A stretch of 64,000 nt of DNA from Symsagittifera roscoffensis (taxonomy: Eukaryota > Xenacoelomorpha > Acoela > Convolutidae): the NCBI RefSeq assembly GCF_963678635.1, contig NC_087069.1:43662688-43726687 (forward strand), given 5' to 3'. The translations under genes and the position numbers were made by a program. This document shows, one piece after another, positions 1-12,492 of the stretch (the stretch's first letter is position 1; each line of letters starts with the position of its first letter). Below the pieces are notes generated by a model. The model was not told the origin of the DNA. It saw nothing but the letters and a program-made list of their open reading frames with translations, and did not search any database.

Positions 1-573
1 ATGTCGTCTAAAAGCTCAAATATGCGTGCAAGTTCATTTCTCAACCAGCAAATTGCCCTCTTTATATAATTCTATATGCCTTATCTGTTTAGATCTTAAT
101 ATATCAAAACAACTTGAAATATACCAAGATTGACCGGTGGCTGTGCAAATATCGATGTTTCGGCCGCAAAAATTATAAGAATCATTTAACTACTACTTTT
201 TTAAAAGGGGATTGACCGAAATATGTGGGAAAAGAAAATGAAATCAGATTGCCCTCTTTTAATACTTATGTTTGTAAGATCTGTTGTTATCTGATTATAC
301 CAAACAATTTGAAGTTTACCAATGCAAGCCGTTGGCAGGGCAACTAGCGATGTTTTCACCACAAAAATTTTAAAAATCTGTTAATTTCTACTTTTCTAAG
401 TTGAAAATAGTCAAACTGAAATGGAAAAAACAAAAAAAGAAGCAAAAAAAGCAATAAAAAAATGTTAAAATTGTAGCCGAATCAGTTTCAGAGGTCAGCT
501 TATCTCAAATGTTGTCAAAATTAGAATTAATAAAAACATGAAAAGAGATAAACAAAAAAAATTTTTTCAGCGT

Positions 574-722
574 CACTTTTTAAGCTTTTTTTAAGCTATT
601 TCAGACATAACTTTTTTTAAGCTATTTCAGACATAACTTTTTTTAAGCTGAAAAAAAGTTTACTAACTTTTTTTCAGCCTAAAAAAAGTTTAAAAATTTT
701 TTTAAGCTACTTCAGACATAAT
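574..722. repeat. Short tandem and inverted AT-rich repeat
   Basis: The word TTTTTTAAGCTATTTCAGAC recurs at about 588 and 614, and a variant with CTACTTCAGACATAA recurs near 700. Between them, AACTTTTTTTAAGC and GCTGAAAAAAAGTT read as inverted partners. This looks like a small decayed repeat with stem-loop potential and no coding content. Confidence 0.6.
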
Positions 723-3700
723 TACCGTCTAAAAGTAGTCTGAAACTTCACAATGACGTGCAAAGTTTTGAGAAAATGGAAAAATTGTTCGTTTTTACAC
801 AAAAAAGCGTAGTGTGATACTACGTGGCTACTTTTTTCCAATCTGAGTCGCAAATAAAAGTGTTCTTGTGTTGATTTTTTTCCATACAACAATAGAATCG
901 TAAGAAGTTCAATTCAGAAAATTTCCATCTGCCTAATTCGTGAGTTTTTTAAGCAAATATTTATTGCACAATTTACCTTTATACTTCTTTCGTACTCTCA
1001 AGTTTAAATTGTTGCCAAAAAGTTTTTACATATCATCTTAATAATTAAAAGTTTGTGTTTGTGCAATTGTTGAAGCTCCTTTTGGTGGCTTTCTCCTTTT
1101 CTCTCGTTGCTTTTTTTAATTGTAGCACAATTATATAGGCTATCAACTAGAAAATTCAAAAGCCCGAGGACTGATGTTCAATTCTTGTAAAGGCAAATTC
1201 TTTTTCAAAACTCATTAGTTTTTTTAACCCTTTTGAAGCAACATCATGGCTTCTTTTCGCCTATTTGAGAATTGCAGCTTCGCCCCTGAGAATTTTTTTT
1301 AATTGGTCCAAGATTTGCTCTACTTGCTATATTTCAAAGTTTATTTCTTGAAAATTTAGCTTGAAATAATAATCGAACTTTTAGCAAAGCAGTTCAAAAA
1401 AAGCAATTAATAAAAAAAGCTAGCAAAAAAGCAATTAGTGTTCATGAGTTGATAGCTTGCTTCAAGAAATTGGTTTTTTTTTTCAAAACAGTTCCGGCTA
1501 TTGAACTGATTGAAATCTTTCAAATTTTCGTCAATTAATAGCTTACTTTGAAAAAAACTAACTTCTTGCTTACCAATTCAGAACAACTTGAATTGTCTAA
1601 AAACTTGATATATTGTTTAAGAAAACTGTAGTTTTTTAGCAAACCAACTCAAGCTAGCAAAATATCTTTTGAAAGTTTCAAATATTTTTTAATTTGTTAG
1701 CCTGCTCCAAAACACTTGAAGAACAATCCATATCAAGAACTGCGATTAATTTTGAGACTCCTAAAGATGAGGTTGTCAATCCGAGCCAATAGTTCTTAAT
1801 CTGAAAGAGTGCTGATAAAATCTGTGAATGTGTAAATTTGATTGAGAATATCTACATCTGAAATTTAGTGGAAACATGGCGCAGTGAAATCAGAAATCAT
1901 GATTTGTGTTACGATCAGTTTGGTTGTTCATATGCAAATGTGGTTTCTTGTTAATGTGATTTCCCAGTTGGTTTGGATCAAAACTGGCTAAAAACAATGA
2001 GGCCTATGGTTGAAAAATCCATTATGAACATGATTACTTGATTTCTTAACACTTTCGAATTAGAATGAAAACCATACAACAAAGTTTTTAGTATAGATTT
2101 AAAAACAATTGTACGATAAATAGTTTTGTCTCTTTAATGCCATCCCAACTTTCTACAAAGTTTAATGGTCGCGCCTTTGAAAAAAAAATCAGAATATTTA
2201 CATTTATCATTTGTGTAATAGTTTCAAAGAAAACATGGTTTCAAACACTGGTCCTAACATGTTTAAAAATGTTTAAAAAATCCGAAATCAAACAAAAAAT
2301 TGCAACCAAGAACAGTGTGATTGTAATTCTTCTAGCAATATTCGACTTTGAAGAAGCTTGCAAATCAACTTTGACAAAACCAGCTGTTTGGCGAATAATT
2401 TTGAACTTAAATGATCAACTGTTCCTGAGTTTTATGCCAGTTTTGTGCCTCTCTTGCATTTTTTTCTGCTATGGTTTATTAGGTGGCCCTATTTGCTTTT
2501 TTCAATTCTTGATCGGTAGACATTTGTTTTGGTGAAAGACGTTTAATACATTCCCGCAATTTTTTCCGTTGTTTCATTTTTTTAGGAGACTTGATTAAAA
2601 AAAACGGCGGTTTGCATAAAATACCCATGATCAAACACATTTGTATTTTTTTGCATTTCGCTAAAAAAATTTACTTCTTCCGATTGCGAAAACATTTTAT
2701 CCGTCTTGAGAGCAGAAAACTTTTTGAACATAAAAAGAAGATGAACTATTATTGAAACTACACTAATCATCCAAGTATTAGTATAAACATTTTAAAGTTT
2801 ATTTCACTGGAAAATTAAGTTAGAATCAATCTGAATCAAAGCACTTTCTCTATTTAAAATAATTATCTCGTTTAATCGGTTTATAGGTCTAAGAGTATAA
2901 GTTTGACTTACCAGAGTAGTCTTTTGTGAAGCTAATTGAGAAGCGATTCAATTTCTGACAGCTTAGAAATTTTCAAAAACTGATAAGATCCACCGTTAAA
3001 ACTCATAAATAAAGGCTTTATTTTTATTCAAAATTTTGCTTATCAAAGAAAATCAAATTGGCAAGAGCTATTTTTTTGAAATTGTTAACATTGTTAGAAT
3101 TTTTATATTAAATTTGGTTTCGTATTTACTCGAAGGCTTTCAGAATGGTTGTAAGAAAATTGGCCCTTTCACACACTTATTGTACTAGAAAAAAAATATT
3201 TATGTTTTTGGAAGCAACAAAAGGGAACAAGAGACTCAATTTATGGCTTTTTGTACTATTGTATGATAACTCGCATTAAAAATTGTTACTCATCTGAAAA
3301 TTACCGTCATTAATTTTCTAAAAATCTTCCCGTGGTACTAAAAACAATAAATAAACTTAGTGAAAACACCTGAAAATTACGCAAAATGCTTTTGGAGACA
3401 TAACGCACACGATTTTAGGGGGTAATGCGTCCCAATAACAACTCGATTGTTGACCGAAAATTTCAGAAAATGCTATAAAATGAATTTGCCCGAAGCGAAA
3501 ACTGGTTCAAAAATAGTCTGAAAGGCAGAAAATGTTGCTGCCGACTAGCAATTGTCATTCTGGGTTTGTGATGGAGCTAAAACTTCAAAGCATCTTACCT
3601 TATATAAAAAGGTCCTTTTTTTAACGCCTCATCAAAAAACGTCTGCACATGCCACTTACAATATCCCGAATGGACCAGAATTTCAAACGTTCAAGTTTCC

Positions 3701-5716
3701 AGCTGGTATAGATGAACAAAAGCTTGTCAGAAAGTTCGATATAAACCCACACATACAGATATTATAAGTAAACCCACATGTAAAACCCAACAAGTATCAT
3801 TGCTTAATATTTCCTCTTCAAGAAATTTTTCTATAGAAGTTTTATTAAAGTAGGAGAAATTTTCTCGCCAAGTAGAAAAGAGCTATCAAACAACTCTCTA
3901 ACACAAAATAGATTTCTAAATTCTCCAACGGATTCCTAAATTAAAAAATAGTGACCATCACGTGTACAATTTTACTAATTATGATCAATTTCAGTACTAA
4001 TTCCACTCTGCGTTTTGATTGTCCTGCTAGTCGATATCGTTTTAGTTTAAGATCTTCTTGGTGCCCAATTTTTATGCTAGCAGCAATGAACCAACCTGGA
4101 TTGAACTCGCAGCAACCATTACCCTGGTTCAATCAGAGTTACAACAAAAGTTTGTTTTTTAGCTCTGAGTGATACATATTTCATTGAAAGTTACAGCTAT
4201 TTTGTTTTTGGCTCTCAGGTTATATTTCGATTCTCTGCTCAGGAGAAAAAGTGCGGCTTTTTCCATAAAGGTAACTTCAGATCACAGAAAATATTCTGAA
4301 AACGAAAACTCTGTAAGCCATGAAAATTAAAAAACCAAAAGATAAGCAAATTTTTTATGTCGATCAGTTTTTCTTTTTGATTTTCTTAAACTGTTCAAAC
4401 TGCAGAAATAATATTTTTTTGATATTTTGATATTCTGATCTTGTAGTTCATTACTGTTGATTCTACATTTATTTAAGATTTTTTAATTGTTTTTTTTTAC
4501 TCATTGGGAAAAGTGTTTAACATAGAACAAGAAACGTGATCCTGACTTTTGTGATAAAAACTAATTATCTTTTTTCACCCACGCTTTCATTCGTTTTGAC
4601 AGTTTTTTTATTATAACTTCACACTAAATTGATAGTTCTTTGATATTTTTTTAATTGGTTATAATCAAAAATCACTTCCCTGATAAAGCGAGAATGACAG
4701 AACGAGCTGCAATTAGGATACGCTTCCAATATGTCACCAAACTTAGACGAATCGTTTTAAGAAGCCAGAGAAGTCAAAATTTGAAAAAATTAATAGACCT
4801 GCTAAATGCTACAAGCATATCCGGAACGTGTTTGTTATGTTGAAAAAATTTCCACAGTTTACTATCATTAGTGAATTTATCCACAGTGCTGTTTTTTAGT
4901 TTGAACAATAGTAGATCTAAAGTTTTCTCAATGAAGATGTGAAGTGTGGGGCGCCTTTTGATGATTTTTCAGGATGATCACATCATTTTTTTTCGAGTTT
5001 TAACAAAACACTAATTTGCTGATAGGGCGCAAAATTTGGTGCGCGCCATGCCAGTTTTTGAAGAAAAACAACAGGGTAAAAATTATACTTTCAGTTTTTG
5101 TTAGTTGTTGCTAGATATGAATACGATCAATGTGGCAGCACATCTGCTGGATATTAGCATGAAGCAGTTTTGGTTCAAAATTTTGGTTCATCGCTAAAAA
5201 AGATTAAAAAAAACTAGAACGGGCATTCTTGTTTAGGCAAAAAGCATTTTTGTGGGAAAAAAACACCTAAAATGTTTTTGACGCTTCTTGTTTTGGAAAA
5301 AAATGACAAAACTTCTTATATTAGAGCCTTGGACATCATAAAAGATGTCAACATCAACTCTCAACAAATCGCCAAATTTCGAAAAAAAAACAACTGATTG
5401 TTGAACGACTGAAACACTGTCAGTAATTTTTCTGGTAATCAAATTTTGAACTTCTTACTGAAAATGGCTCCTTTATAAAAACCCGATGCGGATGCGGATT
5501 CAATTTGTTGATCTTTTGTTGCATAAAAAAACTTAAAATATGCATCACAATACAACTCTACTGGGGAAGAAAAAAAAATCCTATAAATTTGAATTGATTT
5601 TGAAATTTTAAAAACTCTTTTCTCATTATTCATAGGAACCAACGTCTACAAAAATTATAAAATATAAGCAATTTAGATGCAACTTCGAAGACAAAATGGA
5701 CAAACCAAAGGGAATA

Positions 5717-5947
5717 TAATCAATTATAATCGATTAAATAGATTTTAGTGCAAAACCCATTTTAGTATAAAAATTAAAAATTTGAATAAGAATAATGGAT
5801 TACAATCAATTATAATTGATTATAATTGTATCAAAAAATAGACGAATGAATAATCGATTATAATTGATTATAATGAAGTATAATCAATTATAACTTGATT
5901 TTAAAAGGGAGATTATAATAGATTATGAATTGATTAAAATCGATTGT
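5717..5947. repeat. Palindromic TAATCGATTATAATCGATTA-type array
   Basis: Repeated near-palindromes of the form ATTATAATCGATTATAAT and variants fill this stretch. The same words occur at about 10465-10600 and 10870-11145 inside a terminal-inverted-repeat element, so this may be an internally related or end-less copy. The words are self-complementary, so no orientation can be assigned. Confidence 0.65.
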
Positions 5948-6246
5948 TTCTCAATTTTAGTAAGACTGGTACTAAAATTGTAAGATAAACTATTATTAAC
6001 GCCTGTAACTGGATGCGGGAAGTTATCAAGGGTAAAAAAGTGTTTCAAAAACCAGCACATAGGTTTGATTGTTCTGTGTAAATCGCTTCGTATTAATTGT
6101 GGTAGATCTAACTGAATGGGAGGAAGCCTTTTCCGATAGAACAGATAGCACGCGCATTGAAAATAATTAATTCTGTCTTTCAGCTAACATCAATTCAGTT
6201 TCACTTTGTATCAACGCAAATATTTGAAGACCTAAACATATTTTTT

Positions 6247-6785
6247 CTCATCATTCCGACTTTCGACGAGAGTGCTCGAATGTTTGTACTCGGGAGATTG
6301 GTTTTTCTCCAGACAAATTTTAACTATTAACTGGAAATTTTGACGGAATTTTTTTCACATAAACCGAAAAGTATTGACGTTGTGAGCTCGTATTTAAAAA
6401 GATGTTTAAACTGTGATCATTTTTTCTGGAAAAAAATGTGGGTTTAAAGATTGTCAGTTTGGGGATAATAAAAGTGCGATATCTTTCGTGCTATTAACGC
6501 GTAAGCGGAGATATAATCCGTCTTAGAAATCGCTCCGAGTTAAATTGAAGCATAGTTTCTCGTCAATTCAAAATGTTGCTCAAAGCAAAATATATCACTT
6601 TCTTCTTAAGATATTGTGTGGGGTGAAGTAATGCAAACAAAACATCTCAAGAAAATTATTTTGAAGTTATACCTTTTTTGAAAACCCTTTAAAAATTTTT
6701 GAAAAGCGAATACTAACCACGCTTCATAAGCCTTAAATTGTAGCTGGAACAGTCAAGGTTTTGCGCTGATAGGAGCAGTCTAATT
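6247..6785. repeat. Dispersed repeat, copy A
   Basis: Shares ordered blocks with 12848-13730. Both start with a CCGACTTTCGA word, share an ACAAATTT block, then GACGGAATTTTTTT, then a nearly identical stretch around CTATTAACGCGTAAGCG followed by TAATCCGTCTTAGAAATCG, and finish near a GCAGTCT word. The collinearity shows a dispersed element family. Copy A lacks the roughly 340-bp insertion present in copy B. I see no coding potential or terminal repeats, so the class is unknown. Confidence 0.7.
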
Positions 6786-7334
6786 ACTATTGATATTTGA
6801 AATGCGGAACAAGCATAACCATATAACTAATCGATTAAAAGCATCTATCAATCCCGTTTTTCTTCAATAAAAAGGAATTGTGACTTGGATGGAGTAAAAA
6901 CTTATTGGTTTGAAGTGCGTGAACAAAATTCAGTTATGCTCATCTTGTCCGGATATTTTTGCAGTCTAAGTATCAGAAAAATTTCATAAAGGTAGTTTTG
7001 CACCCATTGTGATCCAAAGAGCATGGGGTGTTCTCAATTGTCACTACAGCAGTAGCTTATCTCGCATAATTGATTACAAACAAGTTCATACAGACATGGC
7101 AATGGGCCGGAGCAAGGCCCTGGCCTCAAAAAGGGTCAATGGGCCGCAATGCGCCAAATTTCTCTTTCTAGATTTTACTAAGCACCTGAATGCTAATTTT
7201 AATTTTTTTAATACGTACATTTTTCAGTGTGCTCTATTAGTAATTATATGTTATTTAGTGATATATTACTGTGTTGATAATATTTTGCTTTGCTTATAAC
7301 TTACGTAACTTCCTTATGAACTATGTTTTAGCAC

Positions 7335-7445
7335 CGGGCCACAATGCGCGGAGAAATTCATCCCAATGGACCACTAACGGGCCGAGAAATTTATCCCAAC
7401 AGGCCGCTAAGGGGCCGAGAAAGTCATCCCAATGGACCTCTGTGC
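7335..7445. repeat. 33-bp GC-richer minisatellite, block 1
   Basis: Units built on GGGCCGAGAAATTCATCCC followed by AATGGACCACTAAC repeat with a 33-bp period. Because 33 is a multiple of three, an open frame over the block encodes an 11-residue repeat rich in PNGPL. A related, more diverged stretch lies at about 7100-7160. It stands out from the AT-rich surroundings. I regard the repeat peptide as a by-product of the period. Confidence 0.7.
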
Positions 7446-7744
7446 TGGATGAAAAGTTGTCGTCCAAACCTTAATTTCGAATATAATTTATGCAAAAAAT
7501 TCGAAGAATTTCCGACTTTTAATCGGCTCAAAACATAAACAATTTCTTTAGTTAGGCAACTTTAAACAGCACCAATTTCGAGCGTGAGAGTGCGTTCACC
7601 CCTTGGCAAAAGACGGCTTTATTGACAGACAAAAACCCGTCAACCAAGGTCGGCCAAGGCAGTTTTACGAACTGAATTGTTAAATTTTACTAAATAAACA
7701 AAACGGGTTTTAAGGGTTCGAACCCGGTTACGAAGGGTCGGTTC

Positions 7745-7856
7745 TTATTTTCCCAATGGACCGCAAAAGAGCCGAGAAACTCATGCCAATGTGCCGTTAA
7801 TGGGCCCTGAAACTCATTCTAATGATCTGCTAACGAGCCGAGAAATTCATCCCAGC
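7745..7856. repeat. 33-bp minisatellite, block 2
   Basis: More diverged units of the 33-bp repeat seen at 7335-7445 (CCCAATGGACCGC, GAGCCGAGAAACTCATGCC and similar). The two blocks are separated by about 300 bp of unrelated AT-rich sequence. Confidence 0.6.
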
Positions 7857-8206
7857 TTTTTCACTTGTTTGTATATAACAGGACGATGACTTGATTACTT
7901 AAATTAGCCGGGTTTTCTAGTTTTACTTAGTTCAAGTTCACACCAAGAATTGCCAAAGGGATTTTCTGTTAATGCGCATGTTTTATGCGCAGATGCCTTT
8001 GTCGATTTATATTTTTCTGATGTAAACTGATGGTGTTATAACGTCAATTATTCGTTTATCGTTATTTAAATGACCATATTTAGCGAATTATAACCATATT
8101 TAACAATTATTCGTCTTCAAACACGAATTTTCAAGCAAGCCTTTTTTGATTTTTGGTGTCGTTGAAGTAATGGTTTAAACATTAGCAGTTCGTTTTGTAT
8201 CATATC

Positions 8207-8214
8207 TATAAATA
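8207..8214 (+). promoter_or_regulatory. Candidate TATA box of the membrane-protein gene
   Basis: TATAAATA lies about 230 bp upstream of the ATG at 8447. The spacing is possible for a 5' untranslated region of about 200 nt. In sequence this AT-rich such words arise by chance, so support is weak. Confidence 0.25.
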
Positions 8215-8446
8215 CTTCACTATAACCGGTTATGGTATAAATGTATATACCATCGCTTCTGAACTCGTCCTCCCTTTATTCAGCCAATAAAAATTTAAAT
8301 GGCCTAACGTCATCTGTTCATCTGTATCAGACTTTCAATGTGCACAGACAAAAAAATAAAATTAGTTGTTACGTTACACCAACGAGTCGTAATATTTTGC
8401 CTCCAATGTTCTTGAGAACACACCAATTGTCATTGTCTTACACCAA

Positions 8447-11400
8447 ATGATCACTTCTATCATGCTTCTGGCATTTGCTTACTTGTTCAGCTATTTCCTT
8501 GCTTCAGTTTATGGAGACTCAACCAACCAATTGGAAGCATGTGAAAAGAACAGGACTCCCTTTGGATATCTTTACAGCTCTGGAAGCTACTATCCAGGTG
8601 ATTCAAATCCTCCAAAAACAGTTCCAATTCAGATAAATTCTTAATAAAAGTCTTAGTCAATCTTCATAACAAAAAGTGTGATAAACTTTCGTGTTTAAGG
8701 GTTCAACGGTACAGACTGTAAGTTTGGGTACAGTTTGTTCAATCACAAGACACCCAAGCTAGACTTGTCTGATTCCCAGATGACAAAGGATCTCAAAAAC
8801 AATTCAATATGCCTCGAGCATATCAAAATGCAGTAAGTTTCATTTTTGTAAATCTTATAAAAAGGTCTATTGGAGACGGCCGTTTGCCACATAATCAAAA
8901 TTTCAAACTCCGTGGAAAAACATAGGAGAATATCGATCGGAGAGGGTTTTGTTTCGATTTTTAAAACTGAACAAAGAATAACCCGAAAGGCCGAAACGAA
9001 GTGTTCCCACTTGAATATTTTTCTCGCATCTAGTTCGAGTGATATAAATGAATGATTGAAACTTTTTGCAGGAGTGGAAATGATCCGGCAGAACTCTATG
9101 GAATCCACGTTGAGCTGGTCATAGAGGGAAAATTGAAACCACGAGGATGGCCCATTTTGTTTGAACAAACTCACACAGAGTTCATGTTCAAGCAGTTGAA
9201 CTTGACTCTGACGAGTGGATTGGAAGAGAGAGGCACAATGTTCTGTCTGGAACTGCAACACTTCAACCTGACAGTTCATTCCACTAGTGAGTTACATAAA
9301 ATGATACCGTTCAAGATACCTCGAATAAGAGAGGATACACCACCACCTGACGATAGGCAATACCAATCAGAAGCATCATGGATAATTGAAACAATTAGTA
9401 CACGGTAATTACTGAAGTGCAGTAAATTGACGTCCATTTAGGTAGAAGATTTGTATAAACTTGAAAAAATGTCAGTGAAGTTTTTAACCCAGAACAGCTG
9501 GGTTCAAAAAAGGGTATGAATTTTTGAAATAAAGGAAAAGTAATTAATTTAAGAGATCTTAGACCCATGTGACTAACCCACTGATTCAAAATATAAGTAT
9601 TCCCGCTGTTTCAGGTGGCATGATAGAGGTGTTGGTGTGGATAGATGCTCTCCCAATCGACTATTCAGATTCATACCAGGCGAGATGGATAATAGGAGAT
9701 ATGGCGCCAATCTCGATACGAGGAGGTGGAAAAGAGTCTGATTCGGTGAGTCTTTTGAGTTGATTCACGATATAGTCCAAGCTTTCCAAATTGTCTATTC
9801 CCATATTGGGAGAAAATGTGATTTTTTTTTCTTCAAGTTAAGGTAACTGTGAAATATATAACAAGACTATTTGAGATAATCAAAGCTGTATACATGAATG
9901 TGCATTAATGTACATTGGCCTACACAAATTTTTCGGCTCATTCACGGCAAAAAATAATTTCAGTTAAAAATTAGAATTAAAAACTTGCAAAAGATCAACT
10001 AAACAATCCTGGTTTGAAGAACCCTTGATTTTTTCTTAATTATAGACCACTAATCGCGCCTGGGGTCTTTTTACTTATTCCGCCTAAACATCAATATTTC
10101 AACACTTTGAACTAAAACTAATTTGCTTCAATCTGATATTGGCTAGAATTAGCCTATCAAATTTCAGCAACATTGCAAAATGTTTAATTCACAATTTTAA
10201 ATCGACTCATAAATCAGCTTAAAATTGTAGAATGTTTGGTTAACTATTCAAATTTTTTTAGTTTTAAACAGACCGGAAAATAACTCAGAAAAAAAGGCAG
10301 ACGATAAAAAACAGCTCCGGGAAAAAATGACCACCTTCACATCTGCTCAAAATTCGGTTTGTTAAAAATTGGCTAAAAAGATCGCAATTGCTTTAACCAA
10401 ACCAATCAGTGCAATCATTGTACTTGTTCTCGCCCGCACCGAGCGCCCATGGATCATAATCGATTATATTGTCATAATATGGTCAGCATCTATAAAATGA
10501 CATAATAATCGATTATAATCCATTAAAAATGGATTATAATCTTAAAATTTTTTATCCCAATAAAATCCATTATAATCGATTATAATCGATTATAATGGAT
10601 TTTTTCGAGGGGTTATTCTTGAAATTTACAATTTTGTTCAAAATTATCTCATTTCCTGTTTAGTGTAGTTGCTACGTGTTATGTTTCATAAAGTGTTACA
10701 TTTAAGAAAAAAAATTATTTAGGGAGGGGGGGGGGGGGGGGGGGTTAAAAGCTTGAGGGGCGAGGGGACGAAGTTGAGACATGGCATTTAGTAAAAGACA
10801 GGGCATAAATTCTGCAAACTTCTCGCAAAGTTTGAAAAATTTTGCAAAAATAATCGAATTTAGTTCTAAAAATGAAATGGATTATAATCAATTATAATTG
10901 ATTATAATGGATTTTCACTACAAAAATAATCGATTATAACGGATTATCTTGGCAAAAAAAAATCGATTTCAGTGACAAAAATAATGGATTATAATCGATT
11001 ACAATGGATTATAATGGATTATATTTGTTCAAAATAATCGATTATAATGGCTATATAATCGATTTCCTGGTCTGAATTTTACATCCGTAATGGATTATAA
11101 TCGATTATTTTTGTTTCGGGAATCCATTATAATCGATTAGAATCCAAGGGCGCTCGGTGCGGGCGGCATTTATACTTTGAATGGGGTATTCTCATGGAGG
11201 GACCGATTGATGGAAAAATTTAAACTAATCTGGAGATCAATACATGCTGTGTTAGTTCGAATCAGCAGAAACTGTTTTTTTAATGTAGGTTACACGGTTT
11301 GTAGTTTGTATAATAGTCAATCTGTAATACAGTAAACTGTTTTATTGCTTAAAAACGCACGCAAGCACGCAAAAGCACAATATCATATTGTTTGTTTTCA

Positions 11401-12492
11401 AACGTTGAGAAACCGCGATTTCGTTTTGATACGTGATTTACGGGTGCGGCTATTTTCGGTGAAAACTATTTTGGGCGAAAATGAGTGTCAAAATTAGGCG
11501 AAAATTTTGATTAAAAATGTGTACATTTTAGCAGAAAATTTTAAGTGATTACTTATGTTATTCCATTTTTACATACAAAATATACCAATGTGTACCAACA
11601 GAGGGTAGGACTATTTACGAATATATCTCACCCGCTACCTTGAAATGACAAACGGCTTCGTAGTCTTTAACCGCTTCCTGTCAATGTATGGAAAATTAGG
11701 GGGATTTTTGATAAAATATATACTTTTGTTATCAAAATTTTTACCTAAATTTATCATTTTTATTTTCGCCTAATGTAGTTTTCGCCTAATTAATACAGCC
11801 TCGTGATTTACACCACACTATTCACGTATAATTAGCAAAGAGTAAAAGAATTTAGCTTCCATGATTGAGAAGGATTTCGAACGAGGTAGATTCATCATGC
11901 TGCTTATGCATTATAGATTCAAACTTGAAAAAACTGAGTTTGACCTGTTGTCTGGGCATACCTAAGGGTGCTTTGACTGCCCCTACCCCCATTATTTTGT
12001 GCAGTATTTGTGCTTCATTCAAGCTATGAAACCTAAAATTTGTATCAAAAAACTAGAATCTCAGGCTACAAATGTTTGATTTGCGCTTAGTTGGAAAAGG
12101 CAGAAACAATCAAGTTTCCAAAATATCAATTCTTTTGGTCACTACTGCTAAAAACATTATTTCCAAAAATGAACAGAAGAAGAGTAATGCGAGCAATATT
12201 AGTCCTCTTATTATCAACCCTTCGGGGTAGTCTGGCAGTTCAAAAACAAAGTGAATTAGTGAATACCAGCTGGTATACTATGTTGTGATATGCCACGAGT
12301 CATATTTTATTGTTCATAGATAATAAAAAGTCCGAACATAACATTATATTACAGGTACACGGGGGCTTCACATTTGATCCCAGCGTGATTGGAATCTTGG
12401 CTGGATTCTTCATTTCCATCTTGATTCTACTGGCTGTCGGGATCTACAGCGGAAACAGACTCCCCTGTGAAAAGAATGAATCTGCAGTGTAA
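8447..12492 (+). CDS. Five-exon type I membrane glycoprotein, family not recognised
   Basis: Predicted exons: 8447-8597, 8700-8832, 9072-9286, 9615-9745 and 12355-12492. All junctions use GT-AG sites (donors GTGATT, GTAAGT, GTGAGT, GTGAGT; acceptors AAG, GCAG, TTTCAG, TTACAG) and keep one open frame of 255 codons. The product begins with a signal peptide (hydrophobic MLLAFAYLFSYFLASVYG), has about 185 luminal or extracellular residues with four NxS/T sites (NGT, NNS, NLT, NLT) and several cysteines, then a membrane segment near residues 220-240 (GILAGFFISILILLAVGIYSG-like) and a short tail. The start is the first ATG of the signal-peptide frame. I do not recognise the ectodomain. It converges with WASHC5. 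Alternative splicing at the 3' end could replace the short tail (see 12487-12846). The exon structure is a reading by eye without transcript support. Confidence 0.7.
10431..11165. mobile_element. Terminal-inverted-repeat element with palindromic interior
   Basis: The left end CGCCCGCACCGAGCGCCC (10431-10448) is the exact reverse complement of the right end (11148-11165). The similarity continues inward through TGGAT and TAATCGATT, giving inverted repeats of over 30 bp with mismatches. The 735-bp interior has two arrays of ATTATAATCGATTATAAT-type palindromes and a run of 19 G (10726-10744). No transposase is encoded, so it is a non-autonomous element. I cannot find a target duplication, so the superfamily is open. 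Confidence 0.75.
10726..10744 (+). repeat. Poly-G tract of 19
   Basis: An uninterrupted run of 19 G inside the element at 10431-11165, on the sense strand of the host gene's intron. It could form a G-quadruplex and is also a place where read errors are likely. Confidence 0.85.
11442..11801. mobile_element. 360-bp MITE with exact 10-bp target duplication
   Basis: The 10-mer CGTGATTTAC is present at 11432-11441 and again at 11802-11811, bracketing a 360-bp segment. The ends are imperfect inverted repeats of about 45 bp: GGCTATTTTCGGTGAAAACT and TTTTGGGCGAAAAT inward on the left, against the right end read in reverse complement. There is no coding capacity. Target duplications of 9-11 bp with long inverted ends are typical of Mutator-like elements, so it is best called a MULE-type MITE. 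It lies in the large intron of the membrane-protein gene. Confidence 0.85.

Larger units (their letters stand above)
1..8206. other. AT-rich intergenic region, no supported gene
   Basis: I find no convincing gene here. Open frames up to about 130 codons occur (for example 2137-2535) but have biased low-complexity composition, no recognisable domain and no good splice context, so I treat them as chance. The stretch holds A/T runs, a short tandem/inverted repeat near 574-722, a palindromic ATTATAATCGATTATAAT-type array near 5717-5947, one copy of a dispersed repeat (about 6247-6785) and 33-bp minisatellites (7335-7445, 7745-7856), listed separately. Confidence 0.6.
9746..12354 (+). other. Large fourth intron carrying two inverted-repeat elements
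   Basis: This 2.6 kb intron is much longer than the gene's other introns (102, 238 and 328 bp). Most of the excess is explained by the elements at 10431-11165 and 11442-11801. The rest is AT-rich sequence with no supported exon. An open frame at 12091-12288 with a signal-like stretch lies near its end but does not splice in frame to 12355. Confidence 0.6.

Noticed and set aside
2137..2535. 132-codon open frame in the AT-rich left region
   Set aside because: Low-complexity hydrophobic/lysine composition, no domain, no promoter or splice context; expected by chance in AT-rich DNA of this length.
4080..4140. tRNA-like words (GAGTTCAATCC on the minus strand), suggesting a tRNA or SINE
   Set aside because: A B-box-like word is present, but no seven-base acceptor stem, no convincing A box at the right distance and no second copy in the window.
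7708..7735. GGGTTCGAACCC, a perfect T-arm-like palindrome
   Set aside because: The flanks do not fold into a tRNA: no acceptor, D or anticodon arm can be paired.
8743..9279. 178-codon minus-strand open frame
   Set aside because: It overlaps exons 2 and 3 and the intron of the plus-strand membrane gene, whose splice sites and signal peptide are better supported; antisense shadow.
12091..12288. Open frame with a signal-peptide-like MNRRRVMRAILVLLLSTLRG stretch near the end of the large intron
   Set aside because: Its only donor-like site (GTATAC) would join exon 12355 in the wrong frame, and the main gene reads through cleanly without it. It could be a separate first exon, but nothing supports that.
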